Below are positions 54,065 through 63,071 of a stretch of DNA of 64,000 bases, in pieces. The notes under the pieces were generated by a model that was not told the DNA's origin, ran no database searches, and was given only the letters and a program-made list of their open reading frames with translations. The stretch covers positions 19,980 through 83,979 of the forward strand of contig JBBISA010000010.1 in assembly GCA_037441525.1 (NCBI GenBank), written 5' to 3'. Source of the DNA: SKVR01 sp037441525 (GTDB lineage: Bacteria > Bacteroidota > Bacteroidia > Bacteroidales > UBA7960). Numbering within the stretch: position 1 is the first letter of the stretch; every line of letters starts with the position of its first letter. The translations under genes and the position numbers were made by a program.

Positions 54065-54130
54065 TGAACCGCAGAGATAACAAGGGTAAAAAGAAAAGAT
54101 TATTGTTCCCTGATGATTCTTTGCGGTTCA
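54065..54130. terminator. Bidirectional terminator between GH51 and sugar transporter genes
   Basis: TGAACCGCAGAGA (54065-54077) pairs with TCTTTGCGGTTCA (54118-54130), 12 of 13 positions, around a 40-nt loop. A/T-rich tracts lie in the loop and flanks. The right arm overlaps the stop codon of the minus-strand transporter gene (54128). Confidence 0.65.
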
Positions 54131-55459
54131 TCTTTTTCTCACCAATTGCGATTCAATTTCTTCAAGCGAACCCCCTTTGGTTTCAGGCATAATTCGCCAA
54201 ACAAAAAGTAATTGGAGCACCATCATTACTGCAAAAAAACCAAAGATGGGCGCCTGACCAATTTTCCCAGCCACATAAGGAAAGTTGCCTGCAATTGCAG
54301 CGGCAAAAATCCAATGAGTAAAACTTCCAAATGAATTACCCCAAGACCGCACTTTGTTTGGAAAAATTTCTGAGATAAATACCCAGATGACCGCTCCCTG
54401 GCCCATTGCATGAGAGGCAATAAATACAAAAAGAAGAACAGGAAGCAACAGGGTTCCCTCGCCGGTATCGGATGCAAAGAAAAATGCAACCGACCCAAGG
54501 GAAACAATATATCCAATTGAACCAACATACATAAGAAAGCGTCGTCCCAACCGGTCGATTAACGCAAGTCCCACCATGGTAAATACTATATTAACCATAC
54601 CAATACCCACCGAAGATAGCAGTGCTGTGTTGATAGCCATCCCCGATGATTCAAAAATACGTGGGGCGTAATAAATAACAGCATTGATGCCCGAAACCTG
54701 ATTGAAAAACGCAAACAAAAATGCAAGCATAATGGGCAAAATGTACCTGCCGGAAAAGAATTCTTTCAGCCCAGGTTTGTAGTCCGATGTTCTGCCAACC
54801 TGAATCTCAGCCAGTGAAATAGCGGCACGCATAGAATCGATAATGCCAAGGATTCGCATTGCTTCATTACTATCGCCTTTTTTCACCACCAGCCAACGAG
54901 GACTTTCGGGAACCCAAATTAAAAGGATGGCAAACAGCAATGCCGGAAAAGCTTCCACACCGAGCATCCATCGCCAGGCATCAGGCGCATTGGTGCCAAT
55001 AAGCCAGTTGGAAAGGTAAGCAATCATAATACCCAACACAATATTAAACTGAAAAAGTGCAGTGAGACGCCCCCTTTTTTCTTTGGGTGAGATTTCGGCA
55101 ATATACATAGGCGCTACCACTGATGATGCCCCGACACTCAAACCCCCAATAAATCTAAAGAACATAAGCCACCAGATATCTGGTGCCAAAGCCGAGCCGA
55201 TGGCAGAAATAAGGAAAACAAGTGCGATGATTATCAGGGTCTTTTTTCTTCCGAGATAATGTGCCGGAATGCCTCCCAACAAAGCACCAATTACGGTACC
55301 GTAAAGGGCCATCGCTACCATTTGACCGGTCATAGTATCGCTCAAATTCCAGAGCGCCTGAACAGTTCGTTCAACACCCGAAATCAAACCTGTATCCATT
55401 CCAAAAAGAAAACCGCCCAGCGAAACGGACAGCGACCAGAAGTAAATTTTTTTGTTCAT
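54128..55459 (-). CDS. MFS sugar/H+ symporter (xylose/arabinose type)
   Basis: 443 residues from ATG 55459 (TTG 55474 is an alternative). Twelve membrane segments. Sugar-porter signatures: GFLFGMDTGLISG near residue 14, GGIPAHYLGRKKTLI, RFIGGLSVGASSVVAPMYIA, PESPRWLVVKK, DRLGRRFLMY and the last RIMPETKGGSLEEIE. It should import a pentose or hexose with protons across the inner membrane. The adjacent arabinofuranosidase makes L-arabinose a good candidate, though xylose or glucose cannot be excluded. Transcribed towards the GH51 gene, downstream of nadC. Confidence 0.94.
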   Translation of the reverse strand: MNKKIYFWSLSVSLGGFLFGMDTGLISGVERTVQALWNLSDTMTGQMVAMALYGTVIGALLGGIPAHYLGRKKTLIIIALVFLISAIGSALAPDIWWLMFFRFIGGLSVGASSVVAPMYIAEISPKEKRGRLTALFQFNIVLGIMIAYLSNWLIGTNAPDAWRWMLGVEAFPALLFAILLIWVPESPRWLVVKKGDSNEAMRILGIIDSMRAAISLAEIQVGRTSDYKPGLKEFFSGRYILPIMLAFLFAFFNQVSGINAVIYYAPRIFESSGMAINTALLSSVGIGMVNIVFTMVGLALIDRLGRRFLMYVGSIGYIVSLGSVAFFFASDTGEGTLLLPVLLFVFIASHAMGQGAVIWVFISEIFPNKVRSWGNSFGSFTHWIFAAAIAGNFPYVAGKIGQAPIFGFFAVMMVLQLLFVWRIMPETKGGSLEEIESQLVRKR

Positions 55460-55534
55460 CACAGTTGATGGCAATTAAGGTAAAAGGATTTAGAACTAAA
55501 AAAGGCTGGTATTGGTTGAATACCGGCAAATCTG

Positions 55535-56368
55535 TCAGACAAACCTCAGACTTATATCGAGTGCCTTTACCGAATGGGTAAGCGCCCCCACCGAAATCAT
55601 ATCCACCCCGGTACGAGCCACATCTGCCAGGTCTTTCTGGTCCATGTTGCCCGATGCTTCAGAAAGCGCCCGGCCATTGATGAGTTTCACAGCCAGAGCC
55701 ATGTTTTCAAGACTCATATTATCGAGCATGATTATATCGGTACCTGCATCAAGAGCCTGCTGCACCTGATCGAGATTTTCAGTTTCAACCTCAACCCGGA
55801 GTGTTCGCGGAGCATTTTCACGGGCCATTGCCACTGCCTGCCTTATACTCCCTGCCGCTTTAATATGATTGTCTTTAATAAGGATACCACCAGCAAGGTT
55901 CATCCGGTGATTATATCCCCCTCCACATTTTACGGCATATTTTTCCAGAACTCTCATCCCCGGGGTGGTTTTTCGGGTATCTACAATCCGAACAGGATAT
56001 TCTTTTACCATTTCGACCAGCGATGCGGTTTTGGTTGCAATACCCGAAAGGTGCTGTAAAAAGTTGAGCGCCACTCTTTCACCTGCCAGTATTGCGGGTG
56101 CCGAACCTTCAATTTTGGCAATTATATCCCCTACTTTAACCCGTTTCCCGTCGCGGTAACTGGGAATAAACTCAACAGAATGGTCAAGCAACTCAAAAAC
56201 CCTTCTCACCAGTTCCATCCCGCAAATAACGCCGGGTTCCTTGGCAATAAAATGCCCTTTAACTCTGGCATCAGGGGTTACCACACTTTGAGTGGTCACA
56301 TCCCCGGTGCCCAAATCTTCGTCCAGGGCAATGGCTATAAGCTTTTCGGTGGTGCTGCTAATATACAT
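55535..56368 (-). CDS. nadC: Nicotinate-nucleotide pyrophosphorylase (quinolinate phosphoribosyltransferase)
   Basis: 277 residues. DEDLGTGDVTTQSVV at the start, then VALNFLQHLSGIATKTA, VDTRKTTPGMRVLEKYAVKC, GGGYNHRMNLAGGILIKDNH and DIIMLDNMSLE are the family blocks, with the Arg/His/Lys set that binds quinolinate and PRPP. It makes nicotinate mononucleotide from quinolinate and PRPP with loss of CO2. Third gene of nadA-nadB-nadC, 49 bases after nadB. Confidence 0.97.
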   Translation of the reverse strand: MYISSTTEKLIAIALDEDLGTGDVTTQSVVTPDARVKGHFIAKEPGVICGMELVRRVFELLDHSVEFIPSYRDGKRVKVGDIIAKIEGSAPAILAGERVALNFLQHLSGIATKTASLVEMVKEYPVRIVDTRKTTPGMRVLEKYAVKCGGGYNHRMNLAGGILIKDNHIKAAGSIRQAVAMARENAPRTLRVEVETENLDQVQQALDAGTDIIMLDNMSLENMALAVKLINGRALSEASGNMDQKDLADVARTGVDMISVGALTHSVKALDISLRFV

Positions 56369-56417
56369 ATTGCTACATTAAATAATATTAAAATTCAAAT
56401 TAATACTTTTCAGGTGA

Positions 56418-57977
56418 TTACCAGAGAAACTCCACCGGATCTTCATTTTCTTCCCTTAAATAGTGGGAACCTATGCTTTCGCGGCGTGCCAGGGCGGCGA
56501 GTAATACCTCACGGGCTACTACTGCCATGTTATGCAGTTCAAAATGGTCGGGATGAGAAAGTACCGCATTTGCTGTTGTTTCAAGAACATTGTTCATAAA
56601 CCCGGCGGCATGCAGCAATCCCTGCGGATTTCTAACAATTCCGCCATGGGTCTGCATCATCTCTCTTAAGGCTGATTTAAGTCCATGCACAGGTGCATGA
56701 ATTTTGCGGGTTTTGTATGATATTTCGGCATCAATCTCGGTTTGAATCTTTTCACTTCCATGAATGGATTGGGCCACCTGCGATGCGAAAACGATACATT
56801 CGAGAAGCGAATTGCTGGCCAAACGGTTGGCACCATGTACTCCGGTGCAGGCCACTTCACCGCAGGCATACAATCCATGAATGGTAGTCATACCGTTCTC
56901 ATCGGTTTTTACCCCACCCATAAAGTAATGCTGGGCTGGCACCACAGGTATCATATCGGTTTCCATGCGGAATCCCTGTTGCCTTAGGTGGGAATAAATG
57001 GTAGGGAAGCGTTTTTTCAGAAATTGCGCCGAACGACAGGTAATATCAAGAAAAACATGCTCCTGGCTCGATTCGGTCATTTCGCGAAAAATTTCCCTGG
57101 CAACTACATCGCGAGGGGCTAAATCTTTGAACCGATGCCTGTTTTCCATAAATGGCACACCCAAATGGTTGCGCAGAATGGCACCTTCACCCCTTACAGC
57201 CTCCGAAATAAGAAAAACCGAATCGTTTATTCGTGGGTTAAAAAAGGCGGTAGGATGAAACTGCACAAACTCCATATTATCGAGCCGCGCCCCGGCCCGG
57301 AAGGCAGAGGCAATGCCATCGCCCGTTGTAAAGGACTTATTGGTTGAAAACCTGTAAATTCCGCCTATACCACCCGTGGCCAGCACAAGGTTGGGCGCTT
57401 TGAAAATCCGGAATCCATTGTTCCAGGCAACTATTCCGGAAACCGAATGGTGAACAGACGTAAAAATATCGGTAATGAAATGATGTTCGAAAACAGAAAT
57501 GTTTGACCGGTCATGTACCAGTGCGATTAGCCGCTCCATAACCAATTTTCCGGTAGCATCGCCACCACAATGCACTATCCGGGCCACACTATGGGCACCC
57601 TCGCAGGTGGTCTGCCAGTTTCCGTCCTTGTCTGTGTCGAAGGGCACCCCCATAGAAGCCAGCAGGTTAATTTCCGATGGTGCATTTTCCACCATCATTT
57701 TTGCTACTTTTGTGTCTGATGTTCCGGCCGAGGCCCGCAAGGTATCGCGAAGATGTATTTCAGGATGGTCATCTTTCCCAACAGCAGCTGCAATGCCTCC
57801 CTGAGCAAGGGAAGAATTGCACTTTCCTAATGCTGACTTCAGCACTAATGCAATCCTTAGCCTTGTATTGAGCCTTAAAGCAGTATAAAGCCCCGACAGA
57901 CCGCCACCCGCAATCACCACATCAAAAGTATCTGTGGGGATTTCATGAATTGGTTGATTGACAAGGTATCTGCGCAT
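56418..57977 (-). CDS. nadB: L-aspartate oxidase
   Basis: 519 residues. FAD-binding DVVIAGGGLSGLYTALRLNT (residues 19-38), the SSLAQGGIAAAVGKDDHPE loop that includes the flavin contact region, the active-site TYPE-like HPTAFFN and GEGAILRNHLGVPFM, and RDVVAREI. The C-terminal helical domain ends at VEFLW. It oxidises L-aspartate to iminoaspartate, the substrate of NadA. It begins 19 bases after the nadA stop. Confidence 0.97.
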   Translation of the reverse strand: MRRYLVNQPIHEIPTDTFDVVIAGGGLSGLYTALRLNTRLRIALVLKSALGKCNSSLAQGGIAAAVGKDDHPEIHLRDTLRASAGTSDTKVAKMMVENAPSEINLLASMGVPFDTDKDGNWQTTCEGAHSVARIVHCGGDATGKLVMERLIALVHDRSNISVFEHHFITDIFTSVHHSVSGIVAWNNGFRIFKAPNLVLATGGIGGIYRFSTNKSFTTGDGIASAFRAGARLDNMEFVQFHPTAFFNPRINDSVFLISEAVRGEGAILRNHLGVPFMENRHRFKDLAPRDVVAREIFREMTESSQEHVFLDITCRSAQFLKKRFPTIYSHLRQQGFRMETDMIPVVPAQHYFMGGVKTDENGMTTIHGLYACGEVACTGVHGANRLASNSLLECIVFASQVAQSIHGSEKIQTEIDAEISYKTRKIHAPVHGLKSALREMMQTHGGIVRNPQGLLHAAGFMNNVLETTANAVLSHPDHFELHNMAVVAREVLLAALARRESIGSHYLREENEDPVEFLW

Positions 57978-57996
57978 TTTGCTTCAGGTTTAAAAG

Positions 57997-58911
57997 TTAT
58001 CTGGTTGCATCGAGCATTCTTAACAATGGAACCCTGGCAGCATCCATCATTTCGGTTGCCAGTTCAATCTCTTCATCCATTTCCCTGAGACTCTTTAAAA
58101 CATGCCCCAGGGTTGTCCTTTTCATATTGGGACATACGAAATTAAGGGTCAGGCTGACGATTCTCTTTCGCGGGTTGCGTTGCACCAACGGATGAATAAT
58201 CCCGGATTCAGTCCCTACAATAAAAGTATGATGATCGGTTTGGTCGATGTAGTTGATTATCTGTCCCGTACTGCCAATAAATGCCGCCTCATTTCTTACA
58301 TCTTCCCTACATTCTGGATGGACTACCAAAAGAGCATCGGGGTATTGATCGCGGGCAAGTTTAACATCGATAGCCATTACCTCTTCATGAACCGGGCAGA
58401 AGCCGTTGAAAAGCACAAATTGCTTTTCGGGAATCTGTTGTGCACAATATGAGCCCAGATTTTCATCGGGAACAAAAATGATCTTTTTTTGATGCAAAGA
58501 TTTGATAACCTTAATGGCATTGGACGATGTGCAGCAAATATCGCTCAGGGCTTTCACCTCGGTAGATGAGTTTACATACGAAACCACAGTTGCTTCAGGG
58601 TGCTGTTTTTTCAGGTTCAGCACATCCTGCTCAGTTACCATGTCGGCCATTGGACAACCAGCGTCGCTTGCCGGTAACAAAACTGTTTTTTCAGGACTAA
58701 GGATTTTGGCTGTTTCGGCCATAAATCGCACTCCGCAAAAAACTATAACATCCTGGGGTAATTCGGCTGCAAGCTTACTCAACTGGAAGGAATCGCCCAC
58801 GTGGTCGGCTACATCCTGAACATCAGGTATCTGGTAGTAGTGTGCGAGAATTACTGCATTGCGTTCTTTTTTTAAACGGGCTATCTCCTCGCTGAGGGTA
58901 TTTTCTGACAT
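57997..58911 (-). CDS. nadA: Quinolinate synthase A
   Basis: 304 residues from ATG 58911; a frame continues to 58968, but MSENTLSEEIARLKKERNAV fits the family. Three tandem domains each give one Cys to the single [4Fe-4S] cluster (candidates: VFCGVRFMAETAKIL, FNGFCPVHEE, NFVCPNMKRTTLG). HYYQIPDVQDVADHVGDS is the family opener. It condenses iminoaspartate with dihydroxyacetone phosphate to quinolinate. It heads the minus-strand nadA-nadB-nadC operon. A candidate -7 box is 55 bases upstream. Confidence 0.97.
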   Translation of the reverse strand: MSENTLSEEIARLKKERNAVILAHYYQIPDVQDVADHVGDSFQLSKLAAELPQDVIVFCGVRFMAETAKILSPEKTVLLPASDAGCPMADMVTEQDVLNLKKQHPEATVVSYVNSSTEVKALSDICCTSSNAIKVIKSLHQKKIIFVPDENLGSYCAQQIPEKQFVLFNGFCPVHEEVMAIDVKLARDQYPDALLVVHPECREDVRNEAAFIGSTGQIINYIDQTDHHTFIVGTESGIIHPLVQRNPRKRIVSLTLNFVCPNMKRTTLGHVLKSLREMDEEIELATEMMDAARVPLLRMLDATR

Positions 58912-59264
58912 GATTAGAATTTGGTGAATTGCTGCGCCAGAAACATCCCGGCCGCAATGAATGCGCAAAAGTACTAATTTTGGGGCGATTGGGTAAAAAA
59001 TATGATTTGGCCGGCAGGGTTGAATGAAACAAAACAGGCTGTTAATATTTCAAACTCTGGCTTAAAATATTCCAAAGGCAGAAAGAAATGATAAATTTGT
59101 TACCCATGATTAAAATACATTTTTGAAGTCATTGCCCATGGTATGTAAACTTTGATTAAATCAGCAATAATAAGCATCCTATAAAAAAACCAATTCTGAT
59201 GGGATAGAATTCAGAGCCACCAATCGTTTCACAATCAATAAACTAAAAAAGCTTCACAAAAAAA
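58912..59264. other. Divergent intergenic region between nadA and the NRAMP-like gene
   Basis: A 353-bp gap. TACTTTTG on the minus strand (58966-58973) is a good -7 box for nadA, though no TTTG lies at the right -33 distance. The NRAMP-like gene side has no clear box (TAAACTTTG near 59150 has one base too many). I see no riboswitch or palindrome. Confidence 0.5.
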
Positions 59265-60482
59265 ATGAAACCCAGATTTCCCAAGCCAGGCCCCGGGGCC
59301 CTGATAACAGCTGCATTTATAGGCCCGGGTACTGTTACCACATGCACTTTGGCGGGTGCAAGCTTTGGATTTGCTTTATTATGGGGGTTGGTTTTTTCGA
59401 TAGTGGCAACCATCGTACTTCAGGAAATGGCGGCACGACTGGGGATTATTACCGGCCAGGGTCTTGGTGAGGCATTAAAGGGTCAATTCAGCAGGGGGGT
59501 TCCCAGGTTAATTTCCTTGATGCTGGTAATTTCGGCCATTACTATTGGCAATGCGGCTTTCCAAACAGGAAATATTCTGGGTGCGTCAATGGGTTTACAA
59601 TCTGTCTCAGGAAGTTACTTGCCCTTAAACAAGCTATGGATAATACTGACAGGAATTTTAGCATTTGTTATTCTTTATTCAGGCAGTTATAAATTTATTG
59701 AGCGAACGCTCATTACAATGGTCATTTTAATGAGCATAAGTTTTTTTGCTACTGCTGTATTTCTTGCACCACCGCCAACTGAAATACTCAAGGGATTGTT
59801 TATACCATCAATGCCCAAAGGATCAATTGTAACACTTGTGGGCCTTATCGGAACCACAGTGGTACCCTATAACCTGTTTCTTTACGCATCAGTGGTAGGC
59901 GAAAGGTATAAAAACACCGACCAAATTGGGGAAGCCCGAACCGATATGTTTGTTTCGGTAATTCTGGGAGGGCTCATCTCAGTATCAATTGTAATAACCG
60001 CAGCCCTTTCCTACAAAGGTACCGGCCAAATCCCGGCCAGTGCAACCGATCTTGCAGTTCAGCTTCAACCAATAATGGGAAACATGGCAAGGTACTTTAT
60101 TGGAATGGGATTATTTTGCGCCGGAATTTCCTCAGCTATTACAGCCCCCCTGGCCGCAGCATGGGCCACTTCTGGTATTTTGGGATGGGAAAAAAGTGCA
60201 CGCTCATTCAGATTCAGATTGGTTTGGATGATAATTCTCTCTTCAGGCATCCTTTTCTCATTGTTGGGGTTCAGACCTCTGGAAGCCATTTTGTTTGCCC
60301 AGGCTGCCAATGGCATTTTATTGCCAGTCATTGCAGGTTATCTACTCTGGGTGGCAAACAGCAAAAAATTGCTTGGCCACGGCACAAATGGCATTTTCTC
60401 GAATATTATGGGTATAATTGTAGTGCTTTTAACTGTAATGCTTGGCATCAGAAGCCTGCTTCAGGTTTTTGGTATGCTGTAA
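59265..60482 (+). CDS. NRAMP-family-like transporter lacking canonical metal motifs
   Basis: 405 residues with about eleven membrane segments and the NRAMP fold order. In canonical NRAMPs segment 1 carries DPGN and segment 6 MPHNLYLHS. Here the equivalents are GPGT (residues 20-23, in AAFIGPGTVTTC) and VPYNLFLYAS (about 200-209), so the Asp, Asn, Met and His that hold the metal are all replaced. It lies 13 bases before pxpA in an apparent operon with pxpA-pxpB-pxpC. Bacillus subtilis has an NRAMP-family gene (ycsG) in the corresponding cluster. The substrate may be an organic compound such as 5-oxoproline, not a divalent metal. Confidence 0.85.
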   Translation: MKPRFPKPGPGALITAAFIGPGTVTTCTLAGASFGFALLWGLVFSIVATIVLQEMAARLGIITGQGLGEALKGQFSRGVPRLISLMLVISAITIGNAAFQTGNILGASMGLQSVSGSYLPLNKLWIILTGILAFVILYSGSYKFIERTLITMVILMSISFFATAVFLAPPPTEILKGLFIPSMPKGSIVTLVGLIGTTVVPYNLFLYASVVGERYKNTDQIGEARTDMFVSVILGGLISVSIVITAALSYKGTGQIPASATDLAVQLQPIMGNMARYFIGMGLFCAGISSAITAPLAAAWATSGILGWEKSARSFRFRLVWMIILSSGILFSLLGFRPLEAILFAQAANGILLPVIAGYLLWVANSKKLLGHGTNGIFSNIMGIIVVLLTVMLGIRSLLQVFGML

Positions 60483-60495
60483 TAATTTTGTACCA

Positions 60496-61266
60496 ATGGG
60501 GATAATAATTGATATTAACTGCGACCTTGGAGAAGAAATCCTGCATGATGGACAACCTGTTGAACCATTAATTATGCCCCTGATCAGTTCTGCAAATATT
60601 GCCTGCGGAAAACATGCAGGCAACAGAACTGCAATGGAAAGTTCAATAGCCCTTGCCAAAGAGTATGGTGTATCAGTTGGCGCCCACCCATCCTACAACG
60701 ACCGTTCAGGCTTTGGACGAAATTTTGTGCCTATGGAAATGAATGCCCTGAGGGAGCTTTTGCTTGACCAAATATTACTACTTATGGAAGTTGCTGATAA
60801 GTACGATGTACCTGTTGTACACATTAAACCTCACGGGGCCTTATACAACGCAGCCGCAATTAAACCCGAGGTAGCTGCTGCAGTTGTGCAGGCCATTCTG
60901 CTTACAGGCAATAAACTGATGGTGTTTGGATTACCGGGTTCAATGCTACAACACGAAGCAATTACTTGTGGATTAGCTTTTGCTGCTGAAGCTTTCCCCG
61001 ATCGTGCATACACAAACAATGGCACGCTGGCCAGTCGCAACATCCAGGGGTCAGTCATCCACGATGCCAACAGTATTGTAGAGCGAACTCTTACTATCCT
61101 TAAAGAACAACGGGTTAAAACAATAAACAGTAAATGGCTTGAGATAAACCCCGGAACTTTGTGCATTCATGGAGATAACCCGAATGTAGTGAAAATACTC
61201 ACTGAATTAAGGAAAGTATTCCACATTGAAGGAATTGCCATTCAACCCTTTAAACAGGCCAACTGA
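60496..61266 (+). CDS. pxpA: 5-oxoprolinase subunit A (LamB/YcsF family)
   Basis: 256 residues from ATG 60496; a frame runs 18 residues further up into the transporter gene, but MGIIIDINCDLGEEIL is the family start. IDINCDLGE, SSANIACGKHAGN, GVSVGAHPSYNDRSGFGRN, VVHIKPHGALYN and AEAFPDRAYTNNGTL are signature blocks with the putative metal-binding Asp/His residues. With PxpB and PxpC it hydrolyses 5-oxo-L-proline to glutamate using ATP. Its stop codon overlaps the pxpB start (TGATG). Confidence 0.96.
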   Translation: MGIIIDINCDLGEEILHDGQPVEPLIMPLISSANIACGKHAGNRTAMESSIALAKEYGVSVGAHPSYNDRSGFGRNFVPMEMNALRELLLDQILLLMEVADKYDVPVVHIKPHGALYNAAAIKPEVAAAVVQAILLTGNKLMVFGLPGSMLQHEAITCGLAFAAEAFPDRAYTNNGTLASRNIQGSVIHDANSIVERTLTILKEQRVKTINSKWLEINPGTLCIHGDNPNVVKILTELRKVFHIEGIAIQPFKQAN

Positions 61267-61994
61267 TGGAACTTACCTATATCAGACTTATTCCGGCTGG
61301 CGATTCGGCTATGTTGGTTAAAACCGGAAACGATATATCGCCCCAAACCAATCTGCTGGTCAGGCAAATGCACCACATCCTGCTGCAAATGGGTATTGAA
61401 GGGATTACGGAATTTGTCCCTGCATACAATACACTGATGGTTTATTACCAACCATCTCTTATCAATTACCAAACCCTGAGAAAGAAAATTCACCTGGCCG
61501 AATTACAAATATCATCTTTTGAACTTCCACGGCCTCACAACATAAATGTACCGGTTTGCTATGGAGGAGATTATGGCCCCGACCTTTCATGGGTTGCCGC
61601 CTATAATGGAATTAGTGAAGAGGAAGTAATAAAAATCCACACCCAATCCCTATACACAGTTTACATGCTGGGCTTCACCCCCGGTTTTTGCTACCTTGGA
61701 GGGCTGCAAAGCCAAATATCGTGTCCACGCAAAGAAACACCCAGAATGATAGTACCGGCAGGTTCGGTAGGAATTGCAGGAACCCAGACCGGCATTTACC
61801 CTATTGAAAGCCCTGGTGGTTGGCAGATTATTGGAAAAACCCCACTTCTGCTTTTCCGCCCCTGGCATCAACACCCTTTTTTGATGGAAGCGGGCAACAC
61901 AGTGCAGTTCTATGCTGTAAACCCGGATGAATTTCAGAAAACAGCCACTCAGGTAGCCCTGGAAACAATGGAGCCCCAAAACAAGGAACAGTAA
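61266..61994 (+). CDS. pxpB: 5-oxoprolinase subunit B (KipI-like)
   Basis: 242 residues. TYIRLIPAGDSAMLVKTGND at the start, then VPVCYGGDYGPDLSWVAAYN, YTVYMLGFTPGFCYLGGLQS, TPRMIVPAGSVGIAGTQTGI and ESPGGWQIIGKTPLLLF, all classic KipI/AHS1 blocks. In Bacillus the homologue KipI was first described as an inhibitor of the sporulation kinase KinA; in PxpABC it is an oxoprolinase subunit. Overlaps pxpA by one base; pxpC begins immediately after its stop. Confidence 0.96.
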   Translation: MELTYIRLIPAGDSAMLVKTGNDISPQTNLLVRQMHHILLQMGIEGITEFVPAYNTLMVYYQPSLINYQTLRKKIHLAELQISSFELPRPHNINVPVCYGGDYGPDLSWVAAYNGISEEEVIKIHTQSLYTVYMLGFTPGFCYLGGLQSQISCPRKETPRMIVPAGSVGIAGTQTGIYPIESPGGWQIIGKTPLLLFRPWHQHPFLMEAGNTVQFYAVNPDEFQKTATQVALETMEPQNKEQ

Positions 61995-62936
61995 TTGGAA
62001 ACAGGAAACCACATAGAAATTCTTAAACCCGGTATGCTGACCACCGTGCAGGAACTGGGCCGAAGGGGATATCAGTCGTTTGGGATGCCTGTATGCGGAC
62101 CTATGGACGAACTTTCGCACCGTGTTGCCAATCTTATCAGCGGCAATCAACCCCAGGCAGCCACCCTTGAAGCAACCATACAGGGTCCGGACATTCGTTT
62201 TACCCAAAACACAACCTTTTGTATTTCGGGGGCAATGATGGCACCCCGGCTTAACGGTAACAGCATTGAAAACAATATCCTTTACCATGCCAGTCAAGAC
62301 GATGTATTAACCATGGGGTATGCGACTTTGGGCTGTCGATCATATATAGCCTTTTTGGGTGGTGTTGAAGTACCTATGTTAATGGGAAGTCGTTCTACTT
62401 ATCTTACTGGAAAAATTGGCGGCCACCATGGAAGAGCGCTTCGAAAGGGGGATATTCTTCCGATAGGTGTTCCTACTCCCAAACTTTCTGCTTTCAAATT
62501 GCCCAGTAAAATAATCCAGAGTGTCTTCACCCCTGGCCCCATTAGAATTTTGCCCGGCCCGGAGATTGATCATTTTGGCTTCGAAGCCCTTAAAAATCTT
62601 CTCAACACCACTTATACCATCCAGCCCAACAGCAACAGAATGGGATACCGGCTTGCCGGCGAACCTCTTTTGCCAAAACCTGGTATGGCTGATGTAATTT
62701 CTTCGCCGGTACCGCCGGGAACCATACAGGTACCCCCCGATGGCCAGCCCATCATTCTGATGGCCGACCGGCAAACCACAGGAGGATATCCGCGAATGGC
62801 TGTTGTTGCTTCAATTGACCTTCCTGTACTTGGCCAGATGAAACCAGGCGACAACCTGACATTTGCCGAAATTAGCATCGCCGAAGCACAGAAGTTAATA
62901 ATAGAAAGGAATGCATTGACCGGATTTAGCCATTAA
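61995..62936 (+). CDS. pxpC: 5-oxoprolinase subunit C (KipA-like)
   Basis: 313 residues from TTG 61995, the codon right after the pxpB stop; no ATG precedes the conserved start. IEILKPGMLTTVQELGRRGY, FGMPVCGPMDELSHRVANLI and ATLEATIQGPDIRF open the AHS2 domain. Later are YIAFLGGVEVPMLMGSRSTY, RILPGPEIDHF, NSNRMGYRLAGEPL and GTIQVPPDGQPIILMADRQT. Third subunit of the ATP-dependent 5-oxoprolinase. Last gene of the NRAMP-like-pxpA-pxpB-pxpC operon; no clear terminator follows. Confidence 0.95.
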   Translation: METGNHIEILKPGMLTTVQELGRRGYQSFGMPVCGPMDELSHRVANLISGNQPQAATLEATIQGPDIRFTQNTTFCISGAMMAPRLNGNSIENNILYHASQDDVLTMGYATLGCRSYIAFLGGVEVPMLMGSRSTYLTGKIGGHHGRALRKGDILPIGVPTPKLSAFKLPSKIIQSVFTPGPIRILPGPEIDHFGFEALKNLLNTTYTIQPNSNRMGYRLAGEPLLPKPGMADVISSPVPPGTIQVPPDGQPIILMADRQTTGGYPRMAVVASIDLPVLGQMKPGDNLTFAEISIAEAQKLIIERNALTGFSH

Positions 62937-63071
62937 GAGTTTGGCATAATAACGATTTTTCCGCACTTAACCTTTCCGGGCATTAGGAGTAAAAAGCAAA
63001 CCAAGACGAATTTGGGAGCCGATGGAATTTCATTGATGAATTGTCTTTGCAATTTTATCGATAATTGAGAG

